From contig JAYFPK010000009.1 in assembly GCA_034927815.1 (NCBI GenBank), forward strand, positions 1-64,000: a stretch of 64,000 nt of DNA. The letters are read 5' to 3'. The translations under genes and the position numbers were made by a program. The notes beneath the pieces were generated by a model. The model saw nothing but the letters and a program-made list of their open reading frames with translations, was not told the DNA's origin and made no database searches. The stretch comes from Limiplasma sp034927815. Its GTDB lineage: Bacteria > Bacillota > Clostridia > Christensenellales > Aristaeellaceae. This document shows, one piece after another, positions 9,223-17,924 of this stretch (positions within the stretch are counted from its first letter, which is position 1; each line of letters starts with the position of its first letter).

Positions 9223-9495
9223 TTACCCGGATGTCCGCTTCGTTTTCCAGCACAAGCAGATAGGCGGCTTCAGGTTCCAGGAGTCCACCTCTCCCTGGTA
9301 GGTGGGAACCAGCCAATCCTCCCTGCGCATCATTTCATAGGCGTTCACCCCATGGCGGGCCTCATCATAGGCGATGATCCCCCGTTCCGGGAGCTGAAAA
9401 AACAACAGGAAGGCCCCAAAGCAAAGCAGAGTGATGAGAAGCAGCGGATACGCCGCCTTTTTCCCAAACGCCCGGGCCGGGGAGAGGGTTTTCAT
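9223..9495 (-). pseudogene. Truncated glycosyltransferase family 39 N-terminal remnant
   Basis: The 90-residue frame starts with a strong AAAGGAGG ribosome site, has one hydrophobic segment (YPLLLITLLCFGAFLLFF) and then the characteristic first-loop signature of ArnT/PMT-like GT39 enzymes, with DEARHGVNAYEM, DWLVPTYQGE and WNLKPP. Full-length family members exceed 450 residues and have about a dozen membrane segments; here the frame goes out of register right after KPP. A different frame of the same DNA just downstream reads a plausible C-terminal tail (LLVLENEADIRVKNGE then stop). This suggests that the middle of the gene was deleted. It trails the gcv/lpdA/BaiN run. Confidence 0.7.
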
Positions 9496-9559
9496 GGAAG
9501 CCTCCTTTGCGCGCTTGATCCTTCCATTGGAACCTGGCGTATCGGGGTTCCCTGGAATC

Positions 9560-10819
9560 CTAGAAGCCCCCGCCCGCCAACAATCCGCTGGCGAAGGCAA
9601 ACATCAGGTTGAATCCGCCGCAGTCCCCGTCCACGTCCAGGATTTCCCCGGCGGCATACAGGCCCTTTTGCAGGCGGCTTTCCATGGTGGAGGGATCGAA
9701 TTCCTCCGTACACACGCCCCCGGCGGTAACCTGGGCGCTGTCAAAGCCGCGGAAGCCCTCCACGGCCAAGGGGAAGTCCATCAGCGCTTGGGCGATGGCG
9801 TCCAGGGCTTTGCCGGGGAGCGATCGAATCAGGCGGTTGCCGTCCGGATAGCCCGCCGCCGCCAGCACGGCCCGGGAGACCTGGGGCATCAGCATGCCAG
9901 TGAGCAGCTCGTGAAGGGGCAGCTCCTCGCGGCGGCGGCACAGGGCCTGCAGAAAGCCCCGCAGTTCCCCCAGGCTTATGTCCGCGCGGTTCAGCTCGTC
10001 CCGCAGGTCCATATGGAGGATGCAACCCGGCGCTACCCACCGGGCCAGCTGCATGGCCGCGATGCCGCTGACCCCGTCCTGGGTGAACAGCGCCTCCCCC
10101 CGGGTTTCATGGAGCAGGTCCCCCTCCTTGGCGCGCAAGGAGAGCTTTGCCCGCACCCGCTGGCCGAACAGCCCCTGAATGGGCTTTTTTTCTGTGAGCA
10201 AAGCGCACAGGGCAGGCCTGAGGGGCGTGAGATGGTGCCCAAAGGCGGTGAGCAGCCCGTAGGCGCTTCCGTCCGTGCCATGGGCTGGGGCCGCCGCGCC
10301 GCCCGCCGCCACGATGACCCTGTCCGCCCTGTATTTGCGCCGGAGCACCTCCTGCATGGGGGGCTTTCGGCCCTTGGCCGCGGCGGGGATTCCCTCCTCC
10401 GCCTCCAGCCAGAAGGCGTCCTCCCGGAGGGTCAGGCCTAAAACCCGGGTACGGGCGCAGACCTGGGCCCCCAGCCGCCGGGCTTCCAGGCGGAGGGCGT
10501 CCACCGCTACGGCGGCCTGGAGGGCCGCGGGATATACCCGGTTTTCCTCCAAGCGCAGGGGAACGCCCACTTCCTCCCAAAACGCCGCCAGCGCGGAATA
10601 GGGAATCCGCTTTAGCACCTGGGCGGCGAAGTCCGCGCCTCCATAATAAAGAGGGGGCCCGGCGTTGAGCAGGTTGCCCCGGCCGTTCCCCGTTACCCCC
10701 AGCTTTTTCAACGTCTTTTCATTTCGCTCCAGCACCGTGACGCTCTGGCCCTGCCTGGCGGCCGAAATGGCCGCGGCCATGCCCGCCGCCCCCGCGCCGA
10801 TGATCACCGTTCTGCCCAT
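9560..10819 (-). CDS. BaiN/HI0933-family flavoprotein (NAD(P)/FAD-dependent oxidoreductase)
   Basis: A 419-residue flavoprotein of the HI0933/BaiN family. The N terminus has the Rossmann dinucleotide motif VIIGAGAAGMAAAISAARQG, followed by the family block KLGVTGNGRGNLLN. The C-terminal GGVCTEEFDPSTMESR and LYAAGEILDVDGDCGGFNL blocks, which close the FAD site, are intact. Substrates of most members are unknown; BaiN itself acts on bile acids in gut clostridia, but that role cannot be inferred for this copy. Start ATG at 10819 is the one that begins the Rossmann fold; a longer open frame upstream overlaps lpdA and is rejected. It follows lpdA by about 30 bases, so it may share its transcript. 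Confidence 0.87.
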   Translation of the reverse strand: MGRTVIIGAGAAGMAAAISAARQGQSVTVLERNEKTLKKLGVTGNGRGNLLNAGPPLYYGGADFAAQVLKRIPYSALAAFWEEVGVPLRLEENRVYPAALQAAVAVDALRLEARRLGAQVCARTRVLGLTLREDAFWLEAEEGIPAAAKGRKPPMQEVLRRKYRADRVIVAAGGAAAPAHGTDGSAYGLLTAFGHHLTPLRPALCALLTEKKPIQGLFGQRVRAKLSLRAKEGDLLHETRGEALFTQDGVSGIAAMQLARWVAPGCILHMDLRDELNRADISLGELRGFLQALCRRREELPLHELLTGMLMPQVSRAVLAAAGYPDGNRLIRSLPGKALDAIAQALMDFPLAVEGFRGFDSAQVTAGGVCTEEFDPSTMESRLQKGLYAAGEILDVDGDCGGFNLMFAFASGLLAGGGF

Positions 10820-10848
10820 GGATGCCCTCCGGTCCACGCCCGGCGGCC

Positions 10849-12216
10849 CTACTTCAAGGCCGCCTCCGCCGCGTCTGTTACCGCTTCGTAAAAGGTGGGA
10901 TGGCCCCTCATGGGCCGCAGCAAATCCTCCAGGGTCAAGCCCCGCTCCATCGCCAAGGTCAGCTCCCCCAACAGGTCCGTGGCCCTGCCGCAAAAGAGCT
11001 GGGCCCCCACAAGCCGCTGGGTTTGCTTTTCCGCCACCAGCTTGATAAAGCCCCGGCCCAGCCCCTCGATGAGGCTGCGGGCGTTTTGGGTGGTCAGCGC
11101 CTTGCCCACCACCACCTCCAGGCCCCGCTCCTTGGCCTCCTCCTGGGTCAGCCCCACGGAGGCGATCTCCGGGGTGGTGTAGACGCAGTTGGGAACCCAA
11201 TCGGTGGACACCGGGGGCTTCAGGCCCAGCATATGGCTCACCGCCGCCAAGCCCTGGGCATGGGCGGCGTGGGCCAGGGGAAAGATCCCGTTCACGTCGC
11301 CAATGGCGTAGACCCCGGGAAGGCTGGTTTCAAAATGTTCATTCACCTTCAGGGCGCTTTTGTTCCGCTCCGGCTCCAGGCCAGGGGCAAACAGGCCCTC
11401 GGTCATGGGCCGCCGCCCGGTAGCCAGCAGCACCCGGTCGCAGGCAATGCTTTGGAGCCCGTTCTTCTCCACTTCCAGGGCGAAGCCGCCGTCCCTTTTG
11501 GCGATGCCTTGCAGCTTGGCGTCCGTGAGCAGCGCAGCGCCCATGGATTTCAGCAAGGCCTCCGCGCTTCGGCCCAGCTCCCGGTCCATCATGGGCAAGC
11601 AGCTTTTTTCCGCCTCCACCACTGTGACCCGGACTCCCAGCCTGGCGTAAAGGAACGCCATTTCCACGCCGATGACGCCGCCGCCCACAATGGCCAAGGA
11701 GGCAAAAGCCTCCGCTCCGGCCTCGCCTAACAGATCGTCGCTGGTCCAGACCGCCGGGTCGTCGCAGCCGGGCAAGGGCAGCCGGGCCGGTTTGCTCCCG
11801 GTAGCCAGCAGCACCCGCCCGGCGGAAAGGGCCTGGGGCGCTCCCTCCCCGGCGACTTGGACGGCAAAGGGCGCGGCGGCGCTGAGCACCGTGCCTGTGC
11901 CGCTGAACACGTCGATTTTACCGGCTTTCATCAGCTGATGAAGGCCCGCCGTCAACTGGTCCACCACTTCGTTCTTTCGTTGCCACATGGCCCGGCGGTC
12001 AAAGGCGCTCACCGCCTCCGGGGCAAAGGCCAGGGCCTCGTGGGCCCGCTGGACGTCATGGAGGTACGCCTTGGTGGGCACGCAGCCCCGCTGCAGACAG
12101 GTGCCTCCCAGCCGGTCCTTTTCCACCAAAGCCACCCGCATGCCGCGCTTGGCCGCGCAAAGGGCGGCGCCGTAGCCACCGGGGCCGCCTCCGATGATGA
12201 TCAAATCATACCCCAT
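10849..12216 (-). CDS. lpdA: Dihydrolipoyl dehydrogenase (glycine cleavage L-protein)
   Basis: Reoxidises the dihydrolipoyl arm of H-protein with NAD+. The 455-residue protein shows the FAD motif IIIGGGPGGYGAALCAAKRG, the redox-active disulfide GGTCLQRGCVPTK (two Cys five apart), an NAD-binding GGGVIGVEMAF near residue 175 and the C-terminal dimerisation domain with HPTFYEAVTDAAEAAL, where the catalytic His-Glu pair resides. Placement after gcvPB and a lipoate ligase makes glycine cleavage its likely partner. The start has GAGGA 8 bases upstream. Confidence 0.95.
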   Translation of the reverse strand: MGYDLIIIGGGPGGYGAALCAAKRGMRVALVEKDRLGGTCLQRGCVPTKAYLHDVQRAHEALAFAPEAVSAFDRRAMWQRKNEVVDQLTAGLHQLMKAGKIDVFSGTGTVLSAAAPFAVQVAGEGAPQALSAGRVLLATGSKPARLPLPGCDDPAVWTSDDLLGEAGAEAFASLAIVGGGVIGVEMAFLYARLGVRVTVVEAEKSCLPMMDRELGRSAEALLKSMGAALLTDAKLQGIAKRDGGFALEVEKNGLQSIACDRVLLATGRRPMTEGLFAPGLEPERNKSALKVNEHFETSLPGVYAIGDVNGIFPLAHAAHAQGLAAVSHMLGLKPPVSTDWVPNCVYTTPEIASVGLTQEEAKERGLEVVVGKALTTQNARSLIEGLGRGFIKLVAEKQTQRLVGAQLFCGRATDLLGELTLAMERGLTLEDLLRPMRGHPTFYEAVTDAAEAALK

Positions 12217-12262
12217 GACGATTCCTCATTTCTTTGGACAGGCTGATGGGACCGCCCCGTCC

Positions 12263-13291
12263 TCAGCTTTCATGGCCCCGGTCAATGGCCTTCATCCTCC
12301 CGCAGATCAGCGCGCACACATCCCCCGCCATCTGAAGCAGCGCGGGGTCTGTGAGCATTTCCAGCTTCTGGCTGAAACGGCTGTTGATGGCGGAGATCAG
12401 GTAGGGGGAGCCGGGCAAGGCCTGCTCGATGCGGGTGAAGAGGCTGGCCTCCATGGCGTCGGTGAAGATTTTGGCGGCCCGGATGATGCCGCCCTCCACC
12501 TGTAATTTGACCGTGATGCCGCCCCAGGGGAAGCGCTCGCTCACCGTGAAGCCGTAGGGCAAGGCGGCGGGATAAATCCAGTTTTCATCCGCGAACTGGG
12601 CGGCGATTTTCTGGAGGCTGGGTCCGTCCAGCATGCACTCGTCCAGCAGGACGGGCTCCTTCTTGTATACCCTGGCAAAGGCGAAGAACATCGCCTCTTG
12701 CATGTCCCGAACGGTCATATCCGGGGAGAGGGAGGCCAGGTTCACCACCCGGGCGGGCACGCTGGCGACGCTGTGCTGCCTCAGCTTTTTTTCGTCCACG
12801 CTGAGGTAGCGCGCCATGACCTCCAGCTTGCAGTCCACCAAAAGGGTGCCATGGTGGTACGCGCTGCTGCCCGCCTTGTAAAAGGCGTTGCCGCTGAACT
12901 TGCGGCCGCCGATGTGCAGGTCGTTGCGGCCGCTGGGCTCCGGGTGAAGGCCAAAGGAGCTCACCGCCAGGGCCACCACGGAGAGCTGCCTGGGGATGTC
13001 AAACTCGCTCTTGGGCACGATGAAGGTAAAGTTCAAATTGCCCAAGTCATGATACACCGCGCCGCCGCCGGAGAGGCGGCGGGCGATGGAACCGCCGGAG
13101 GCTAAAAACTCCTCCACCTTGCACTCATACCACGGGTTTTGGTTGCGGCCAATCACGATGGTATGCTGATTTTGCCACAGATACAAAATGGCCGTGTCCT
13201 CGGGCAAGGTGTCCATGAGGTGCTTTTCCACAGCAAGGTTATGATAGGGGTTCGCGCCCCGTGCGATCAGGCAGGCTGTGCGTTTGATCAT
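12263..13291 (-). CDS. lplA: Lipoate-protein ligase A
   Basis: Attaches free lipoate (through lipoyl-AMP) to lipoyl domains, here presumably GcvH. The 342-residue protein has the conserved lipoate-binding sequence RRLSGGGAVYHDLGNLNF and the GRKFSGNAFYKAG/YHHGTLLVD block with the catalytic-site lysine, plus a C-terminal accessory domain as in LplA rather than LipB. It starts 9 bases after gcvPB ends with a poor ribosome site, so translational coupling is likely. Its place inside the glycine cleavage operon indicates lipoylation of H-protein by salvage. Confidence 0.93.
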   Translation of the reverse strand: MIKRTACLIARGANPYHNLAVEKHLMDTLPEDTAILYLWQNQHTIVIGRNQNPWYECKVEEFLASGGSIARRLSGGGAVYHDLGNLNFTFIVPKSEFDIPRQLSVVALAVSSFGLHPEPSGRNDLHIGGRKFSGNAFYKAGSSAYHHGTLLVDCKLEVMARYLSVDEKKLRQHSVASVPARVVNLASLSPDMTVRDMQEAMFFAFARVYKKEPVLLDECMLDGPSLQKIAAQFADENWIYPAALPYGFTVSERFPWGGITVKLQVEGGIIRAAKIFTDAMEASLFTRIEQALPGSPYLISAINSRFSQKLEMLTDPALLQMAGDVCALICGRMKAIDRGHES

Positions 13292-13300
13292 GTTGCACCA

Positions 13301-14725
13301 TCATGAGTCCTGGGGGGAGTAACGCAACACGGGGTTGCGGGCGGCGGCCACTTCATCGGGCCTGCCGATGACGGCGTGGTGCGGGGTGTGGCGCATGCTT
13401 TCCGGATCCTTTTTCAGCTCCTCAAGGATCGTTCGCATCACCTGCGCCGCACAATCCAGGGTGTCCTTGCTTTCGGTTTCCGTGGGCTCAAACATCAGCG
13501 CCTCATGGACGATCAGGGGGAAGTACATGGTGGGGGGATGGATGCCGTGGTCGATGAGGGCCTTGGCTACATCCAAAGCGCTGACCCCATACTGATCCTT
13601 GATGTCCTGGAGGGACAGCACGAACTCGTGCATGCACCGCCCTTTCATGGCGGGGGTATAGCCGATGTCCGTAAGGAGGCGCAGCAGGTAGTTGGCGTTG
13701 AGCACGGCAAATTCCCCTACGCAGCGCAGGTTGTCGCAGCCCAGGGTTTTGAGGTAGCACAGCGCTCGGACCATGATGGCGAAGTTGCCGTAGAAGCTCT
13801 TCATCTGGAGCTTTCCGGGCTTGCCCGCGCTGGCTACGCCCGGAAGGTAGGGGGCCAAAGCCGCCTTCACGCCCACAGGGCCGCTGCCGGGGCCGCCGCC
13901 GCCGTGGGGGGTGGAAAAGGTCTTGTGCAGATTCAGGTGGGTCACGTCAAAGCCCATGTCCCCGGGCCGGGCTACGCCCAAAATGGCGTTGAGGTTGGCG
14001 CCGTCGTAATACAGCAGCCCGCCGGCCCCGTGAACCAGGTCCGCGATCTCCAGAATGTTCTTCTCAAACAGGCCCAAGGTGTTGGGGTTGGTGAGCATGA
14101 TCCCCGCGATTTCGTCGGAGAGCAGGCTTTTCAGCACCTCCATGTCCACGCAGCCGTCCTCCCGGCTGGGAACGTTCACCACGGTATAGCCCGCCATGGC
14201 CGCGCTGGCCGGGTTGGTGCCATGGGCGCTGTCCGGCACCAGCATCTTGGTGCGCTTGGCGTCGCCCCGGGCCTCATGGTAGGCCTTGATGCACAGCATG
14301 CCCAGGAATTCCCCGTGGGCGCCCGCGGCGGGCTGGAGGCTGAAGGCGTCCATGCCTGTGACCTGGCACAGGCCCTGGGCCAGCTCCTCCATCACCGCCT
14401 GGCAGCCCCGCACCCCGTGGGCCGGGGCCAGGGGATGGGCCTCCGCAAAGCCCGGCAGGGAGGCCGCCTGCTCGTGGAGGGCGGGGTTGTACTTCATGGT
14501 GCAGCTGCCCAGGGGATAGAAGCCGTTGTTCACCCCGTGGGCCCGTTGGGCCAGGGCCGTATAGTGCCGGGCCACGTCCACCTCGCCCAGCTCCGGCAGA
14601 GCCGGCGGGGTCTTGCGGCGAAAGCCTTCCGGCAGCGCATATCCGGGCACGTCCAAGGGAGGGATCACCTGGGTGCAACGTCCAGGCACGCTTTTTTCAT
14701 AGTTCAGCAAAACCGCTTCCGTCAT
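13301..14725 (-). CDS. gcvPB: Glycine dehydrogenase (decarboxylating) subunit 2
   Basis: PLP-bearing subunit of the two-chain P-protein, which decarboxylates glycine and passes aminomethyl to lipoyl H-protein. The 474-residue chain has the PLP lysine in HLNLHKTFSTPHGGGGPGSG and the NGFYPLGSCTMKYNP block. The ATG at 14725 overlaps the stop of gcvPA by four bases (ATGA), so the two subunits are translationally coupled. A 24-residue upstream extension of the open frame is rejected. Confidence 0.96.
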   Translation of the reverse strand: MTEAVLLNYEKSVPGRCTQVIPPLDVPGYALPEGFRRKTPPALPELGEVDVARHYTALAQRAHGVNNGFYPLGSCTMKYNPALHEQAASLPGFAEAHPLAPAHGVRGCQAVMEELAQGLCQVTGMDAFSLQPAAGAHGEFLGMLCIKAYHEARGDAKRTKMLVPDSAHGTNPASAAMAGYTVVNVPSREDGCVDMEVLKSLLSDEIAGIMLTNPNTLGLFEKNILEIADLVHGAGGLLYYDGANLNAILGVARPGDMGFDVTHLNLHKTFSTPHGGGGPGSGPVGVKAALAPYLPGVASAGKPGKLQMKSFYGNFAIMVRALCYLKTLGCDNLRCVGEFAVLNANYLLRLLTDIGYTPAMKGRCMHEFVLSLQDIKDQYGVSALDVAKALIDHGIHPPTMYFPLIVHEALMFEPTETESKDTLDCAAQVMRTILEELKKDPESMRHTPHHAVIGRPDEVAAARNPVLRYSPQDS

Positions 14726-16044
14726 CCTTGGCACACCTCCTTCACCCAGGCCGCCACAGCGTCCAGATCGGCCTTGGAGGCCTTTTCGGTGACGCACCAG
14801 AGCATGTCATCCCCAGGCAGGGGCAGGCCGCAGAGCACGCCCTTTTCCTCCAGGGCGGCCTCCACCTTTTCGGCGGGCACGGGCAAGGCCGTGACAAATT
14901 CATGGAAGAAGGGCCCGCCATAGCGCAGCTTCACGCCGGGAATCCGGCAGAGGGCCTCCGCCAGATAGTGGGCCTTGGACAGGCAGCTTTCCGCCACGGC
15001 GGTAAGGCCCTTCGGGCCCAGGGAGGTCAGGTAGACCCCGGCGGTCAGGGCGCAGTGGGCCTGGTTGGTGCAGATGTTGCTGGAGGCCTTCTCCCGGCGG
15101 ATGTGCTGCTCCCGGGCTTGCAAGGTCAGCACAAAGGCCCGGTGGCCTTCGCTGTCCGTGGTCTGGCCCACAATGCGGCCGGGAAGCCGGCGCATCATGG
15201 CGTTGGTGGTGGTGAGGAAACCCAGGCTGGGGCCGCCAAAGGCCATGGGCAGGCCAAAGGGCTGGGCGTCTCCGCACACCACGTCCGCCCCCAGCTCCTT
15301 GCCCCCCGGCAGCAGGGCCAGGGTCATGGGGTTGGCGCTGAGCACGGCCTTCACCCCGGCTTCTTTGGCCTGGGCGAACAGGCCCTGGACGTCCTCCAGC
15401 AGGCCGTAGAAGTTGGGCTGCTGCACCAGGAGGCAGGCCGCGTCCTGGGTGAACATGCCTTTCAGGGCTTCGCTGTCGGTGCGGCCGTCCTGGACGGGCA
15501 CCACCCGCACCTCGTCCCCGGTGCCATAGCAATAGGTCTGCACCGCAGCCAAAGTGTCGGGGTGAACGGCGGCGCTGACCAAGGTGACCCGGCGCTTGCG
15601 CTCCCGGCACATCACGGCGGCCTCGGCGGCGGCGGAAGCGCCGTCATACATGGAGGCGTTGCTCACGTCCATCTGGGTGATTTCGCACATCAGGCTTTGG
15701 AACTCAAAGATGGACTGCAAAATCCCCTGGGACATCTCCGCCTGGTAGGGGGTATAGGCGGTGACGAACTCCTCCTTGGCGGCCACCCGGCTCACCACGG
15801 GAGGGATGAAATGATCGTAGCAGCCCGCGCCCCGGAGGGTCAGGCGGTAGCTTTTGTTTTGGGCGGCCAGCGCCTTCATGGCGGCCAGGACTTCCATCTG
15901 GCTCAGGCCCGGCTCCAGGGCTACGGGCCCGTCCAGCAGCACGCTCCGGGGGATGTCCGAAAAGAGCTCCTTGGTGTCCTGGAGTCCCAAAGAGGCCAGC
16001 ATGGCCTCTCGTTCACAATCGGTGTGGGGCAGGTAATGGCCCAC
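14722..16044 (-). CDS. gcvPA: Glycine dehydrogenase (decarboxylating) subunit 1
   Basis: Partner of gcvPB in the clostridial/Gram-positive two-subunit P-protein; 440 residues. Recognisable blocks are GAGCYDHFIPPVV near residue 65, TAYTPYQAEMSQGILQSIFEFQ near 95 and MYDGASAAAEA near 130. It starts with GTG at 16044, preceded by AAAGGAGGG at 6 bases. The PLP lysine is not expected in this chain. It lies between gcvH and gcvPB. Confidence 0.96.
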   Translation of the reverse strand: MGHYLPHTDCEREAMLASLGLQDTKELFSDIPRSVLLDGPVALEPGLSQMEVLAAMKALAAQNKSYRLTLRGAGCYDHFIPPVVSRVAAKEEFVTAYTPYQAEMSQGILQSIFEFQSLMCEITQMDVSNASMYDGASAAAEAAVMCRERKRRVTLVSAAVHPDTLAAVQTYCYGTGDEVRVVPVQDGRTDSEALKGMFTQDAACLLVQQPNFYGLLEDVQGLFAQAKEAGVKAVLSANPMTLALLPGGKELGADVVCGDAQPFGLPMAFGGPSLGFLTTTNAMMRRLPGRIVGQTTDSEGHRAFVLTLQAREQHIRREKASSNICTNQAHCALTAGVYLTSLGPKGLTAVAESCLSKAHYLAEALCRIPGVKLRYGGPFFHEFVTALPVPAEKVEAALEEKGVLCGLPLPGDDMLWCVTEKASKADLDAVAAWVKEVCQG

Positions 16045-16104
16045 GGCGTTCCCTCCTTTGTATGGCTTTGGGCGGCATTCTCCCGGGGCGAAGCCCCCGG
16101 GCGC

Positions 16105-16482
16105 TTACAGCCCGGCTACAAAGGCCTCGTAGGCCTCGGCGGTCATGAGGCCCTCCTTGTCCGGGATCTCCTTCACCCGGCAAAGCCAGGCCTCGTAAGG
16201 CGCCTGGTTGATCTTCTCCGGGGCGTCCAGCAGCTCTTCGTTCACAGCGTCCACAACGCCGCTCACAGGGCTGAACACGTCGCTGACGGCCTTTACGCTT
16301 TCCACGTCCGCAAAGGCTTCGCCCTTCACAGCCTGATCCCCCGCCTGGGGCAGGTTCACAAACACCAGGTCTCCCAGCTCGCTTTGGGCATAGTCGCTCA
16401 GGCCCACGGTAGCGGTGGTATCGTCTTCAAAGAGCACCCATTCATGGCTTTCGGTATACAGGCGGTCCTTCTTGATTTCCAT
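16105..16482 (-). CDS. gcvH: Glycine cleavage system H protein
   Basis: Lipoyl carrier of the glycine cleavage system, 125 residues, normal length. The lipoylation site is the Lys in VESVKAVSDVFSP, in the conserved ESVKA context. The N terminus YTESHEWV and the LGDLVFVNLP strand are also typical. It lies 22 bases after gcvT and 61 bases before gcvPA in the operon and is the presumed target of the lipoate ligase encoded downstream. Confidence 0.97.
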   Translation of the reverse strand: MEIKKDRLYTESHEWVLFEDDTTATVGLSDYAQSELGDLVFVNLPQAGDQAVKGEAFADVESVKAVSDVFSPVSGVVDAVNEELLDAPEKINQAPYEAWLCRVKEIPDKEGLMTAEAYEAFVAGL

Positions 16483-16503
16483 GGGATTCCCTCCTTGGAT
16501 TTT

Positions 16504-17607
16504 CTACTGCTTTTTCCGGCTGTAAAAGGGCAAAGGCACAACCTCGGCCTCCACCGCTTTTCCACGAATGTCCACGGCCAGCTTGGCGCCCACGCTCTGG
16601 TACTGGCTTTCCACCAAAGCCATGGCTACGGGAGCGTCCAAGGTGGGGATGAAGGTACCGCTGGTGGTGAGGCCCACCTGCCGGTCCTGGTAAAGCACAG
16701 GGTAGTGCTCCCGGGCGATGCCCCGGCCCGTGATTTTCAGGCCGATCCGGGCGCGCCCCGGCTCCCCGGCGGCCAGCAGGGCCGCCTTGCCGATGAAGTC
16801 CGGCTTTTCCAGCTTCACAAAGTGGCCCAGCCCCGTTTCCAAGGGGGAGACGGTATCGTCCATCTCGTGGCCGTACAGGGGCATGGCGGCTTCCATGCGC
16901 AGCGTATCCCGGCTGCCCAGCCCGCAGAGCTGGAGCCCAAAGGGCTTGCCCGCCTCCAGCAGCCCGTCAAAAAGCTTTTCCGCGTCCCCGGCTTGGGCGT
17001 ACAGTTCAAAGCCGTCCTCCCCGGTGTAGCCCGTACGGCTGAGGAGGCAAGTCACCCCGGCCACCTGGACCTGAGATAAAAAGCTGTAATACTTCTGGGG
17101 GATGGACTCCGGGGGAACCAGGGCCTGGAGCACGGCCTGGGCCTTGGGCCCTTGCAGCGCCAGCTGGCAATACTGGTCGGACACATCGGTAATGGCAACC
17201 TCGCCAAATTGGTGGGCCAGCATGTGGGCCACGTCCTTATGGCGGTTGGCGGCGTTCACCACCACCCAGTAGGATTCCTCCGCCAGGCGGTACACCAGCA
17301 CGTCGTCCACCACGCCCCCCTGGGGATTGAGCATGGGGCTGTAGCGCACCCGGCCTATGGCAAGGCTGGCAAAATCGTTGCACAGAAGGTTCTGGAGGTT
17401 GGCAAGGGCGTCCTTGCCCTCAAAGGCCACCTCCCCCATGTGGCTCACATCAAACAGGCCTACGCCCTCCCGCACGGCCTTGTGCTCCGCAATGACCCCC
17501 GCCGGATACTGCACCGGAAGGAGGTACCCCGCGAAGGGCACCATTTTCCCCCCATGCTCCACATGCTTGTCATACAGCGGCGTTTTGAGAATGGCCTGTT
17601 CCTCCAC
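16504..17607 (-). CDS. gcvT: Aminomethyltransferase (glycine cleavage T protein)
   Basis: Tetrahydrofolate-dependent enzyme that releases ammonia from aminomethyl-lipoyl H-protein and forms methylene-THF. The 367-residue protein shows the start block YDKHVEHGGKMVPFAGYLLPVQY, the catalytic-region FDVSHMGEV and the YTGEDGFELY folate-site motif. The start codon is GTG at 17607 with AAAGGAGG in front. It is the first gene of the gcv operon, about 140 bases downstream of a good promoter. Confidence 0.97.
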   Translation of the reverse strand: MEEQAILKTPLYDKHVEHGGKMVPFAGYLLPVQYPAGVIAEHKAVREGVGLFDVSHMGEVAFEGKDALANLQNLLCNDFASLAIGRVRYSPMLNPQGGVVDDVLVYRLAEESYWVVVNAANRHKDVAHMLAHQFGEVAITDVSDQYCQLALQGPKAQAVLQALVPPESIPQKYYSFLSQVQVAGVTCLLSRTGYTGEDGFELYAQAGDAEKLFDGLLEAGKPFGLQLCGLGSRDTLRMEAAMPLYGHEMDDTVSPLETGLGHFVKLEKPDFIGKAALLAAGEPGRARIGLKITGRGIAREHYPVLYQDRQVGLTTSGTFIPTLDAPVAMALVESQYQSVGAKLAVDIRGKAVEAEVVPLPFYSRKKQ

Positions 17608-17748
17608 CAGGGGCGCCTCCTTTGCCCCGGCATGAAAAGCGGGGACGCTACGCGCTTACGCTTCGCCTCACGCCGGACTCCTCTGCTTAAGGGCCTGTGT
17701 TATTGCGTCCGCTTTCAAACGGGCGGTTATGCTACCGGTACTTCATTC
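17608..17748 (-). promoter_or_regulatory. Structured leader of the gcv operon
   Basis: About 140 transcribed bases precede gcvT. A 6-bp long-range stem is visible (17643-17648 with 17705-17710, GGACGC/GCGTCC), enclosing a GC-rich segment with a GCGTAAGC GNRA-type loop. The hallmarks of a glycine riboswitch aptamer, which often controls gcv operons in Bacillota, are not seen. The leader may be regulatory but its class is unknown. Confidence 0.35.
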
Positions 17749-17755
17749 CAAAATC

Positions 17756-17784
17756 AGTATAAAGCAGGGGGCAGGGGATGTCAA
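17756..17784 (-). promoter_or_regulatory. Promoter of the glycine cleavage operon
   Basis: Consensus -35 TTGACA at 17779-17784, 17-base spacer, -10 TATACT at 17756-17761, reading leftward to gcvT. It lies back to back with dapF. Confidence 0.85.
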
Positions 17785-17884
17785 TCCACGGCCTGGCGGA
17801 TTCTTTTTGCGCCCTGGACGCCGCGGTTCTTCCGCCTTTGGGGCCCCCCGCCGCATTCTTCTGGTAAACCCCTCCTTTTTTTGG

Positions 17885-17890
17885 TATACT
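17885..17890 (+). promoter_or_regulatory. Likely -10 element of the dapF-dapL promoter
   Basis: A TATACT hexamer lies 34 bases before the dapF start. The -35 region (around 17862-17867, TGGTAA) is weak, so only the -10 is proposed. Confidence 0.45.
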
Positions 17891-17924
17891 ATGCCCATCC
17901 TTTTTTCGGAAAGAAGGGGACTTT

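Noticed and set aside
10820..11200. N-terminal extension of the BaiN-like flavoprotein
   Set aside because: The Rossmann fold starts at 10819; the extension overlaps lpdA and has Gly/Pro-rich shadow composition.
17608..17748. Glycine riboswitch before gcvT
   Set aside because: The conserved glycine aptamer segments are not present in the leader on the coding strand.
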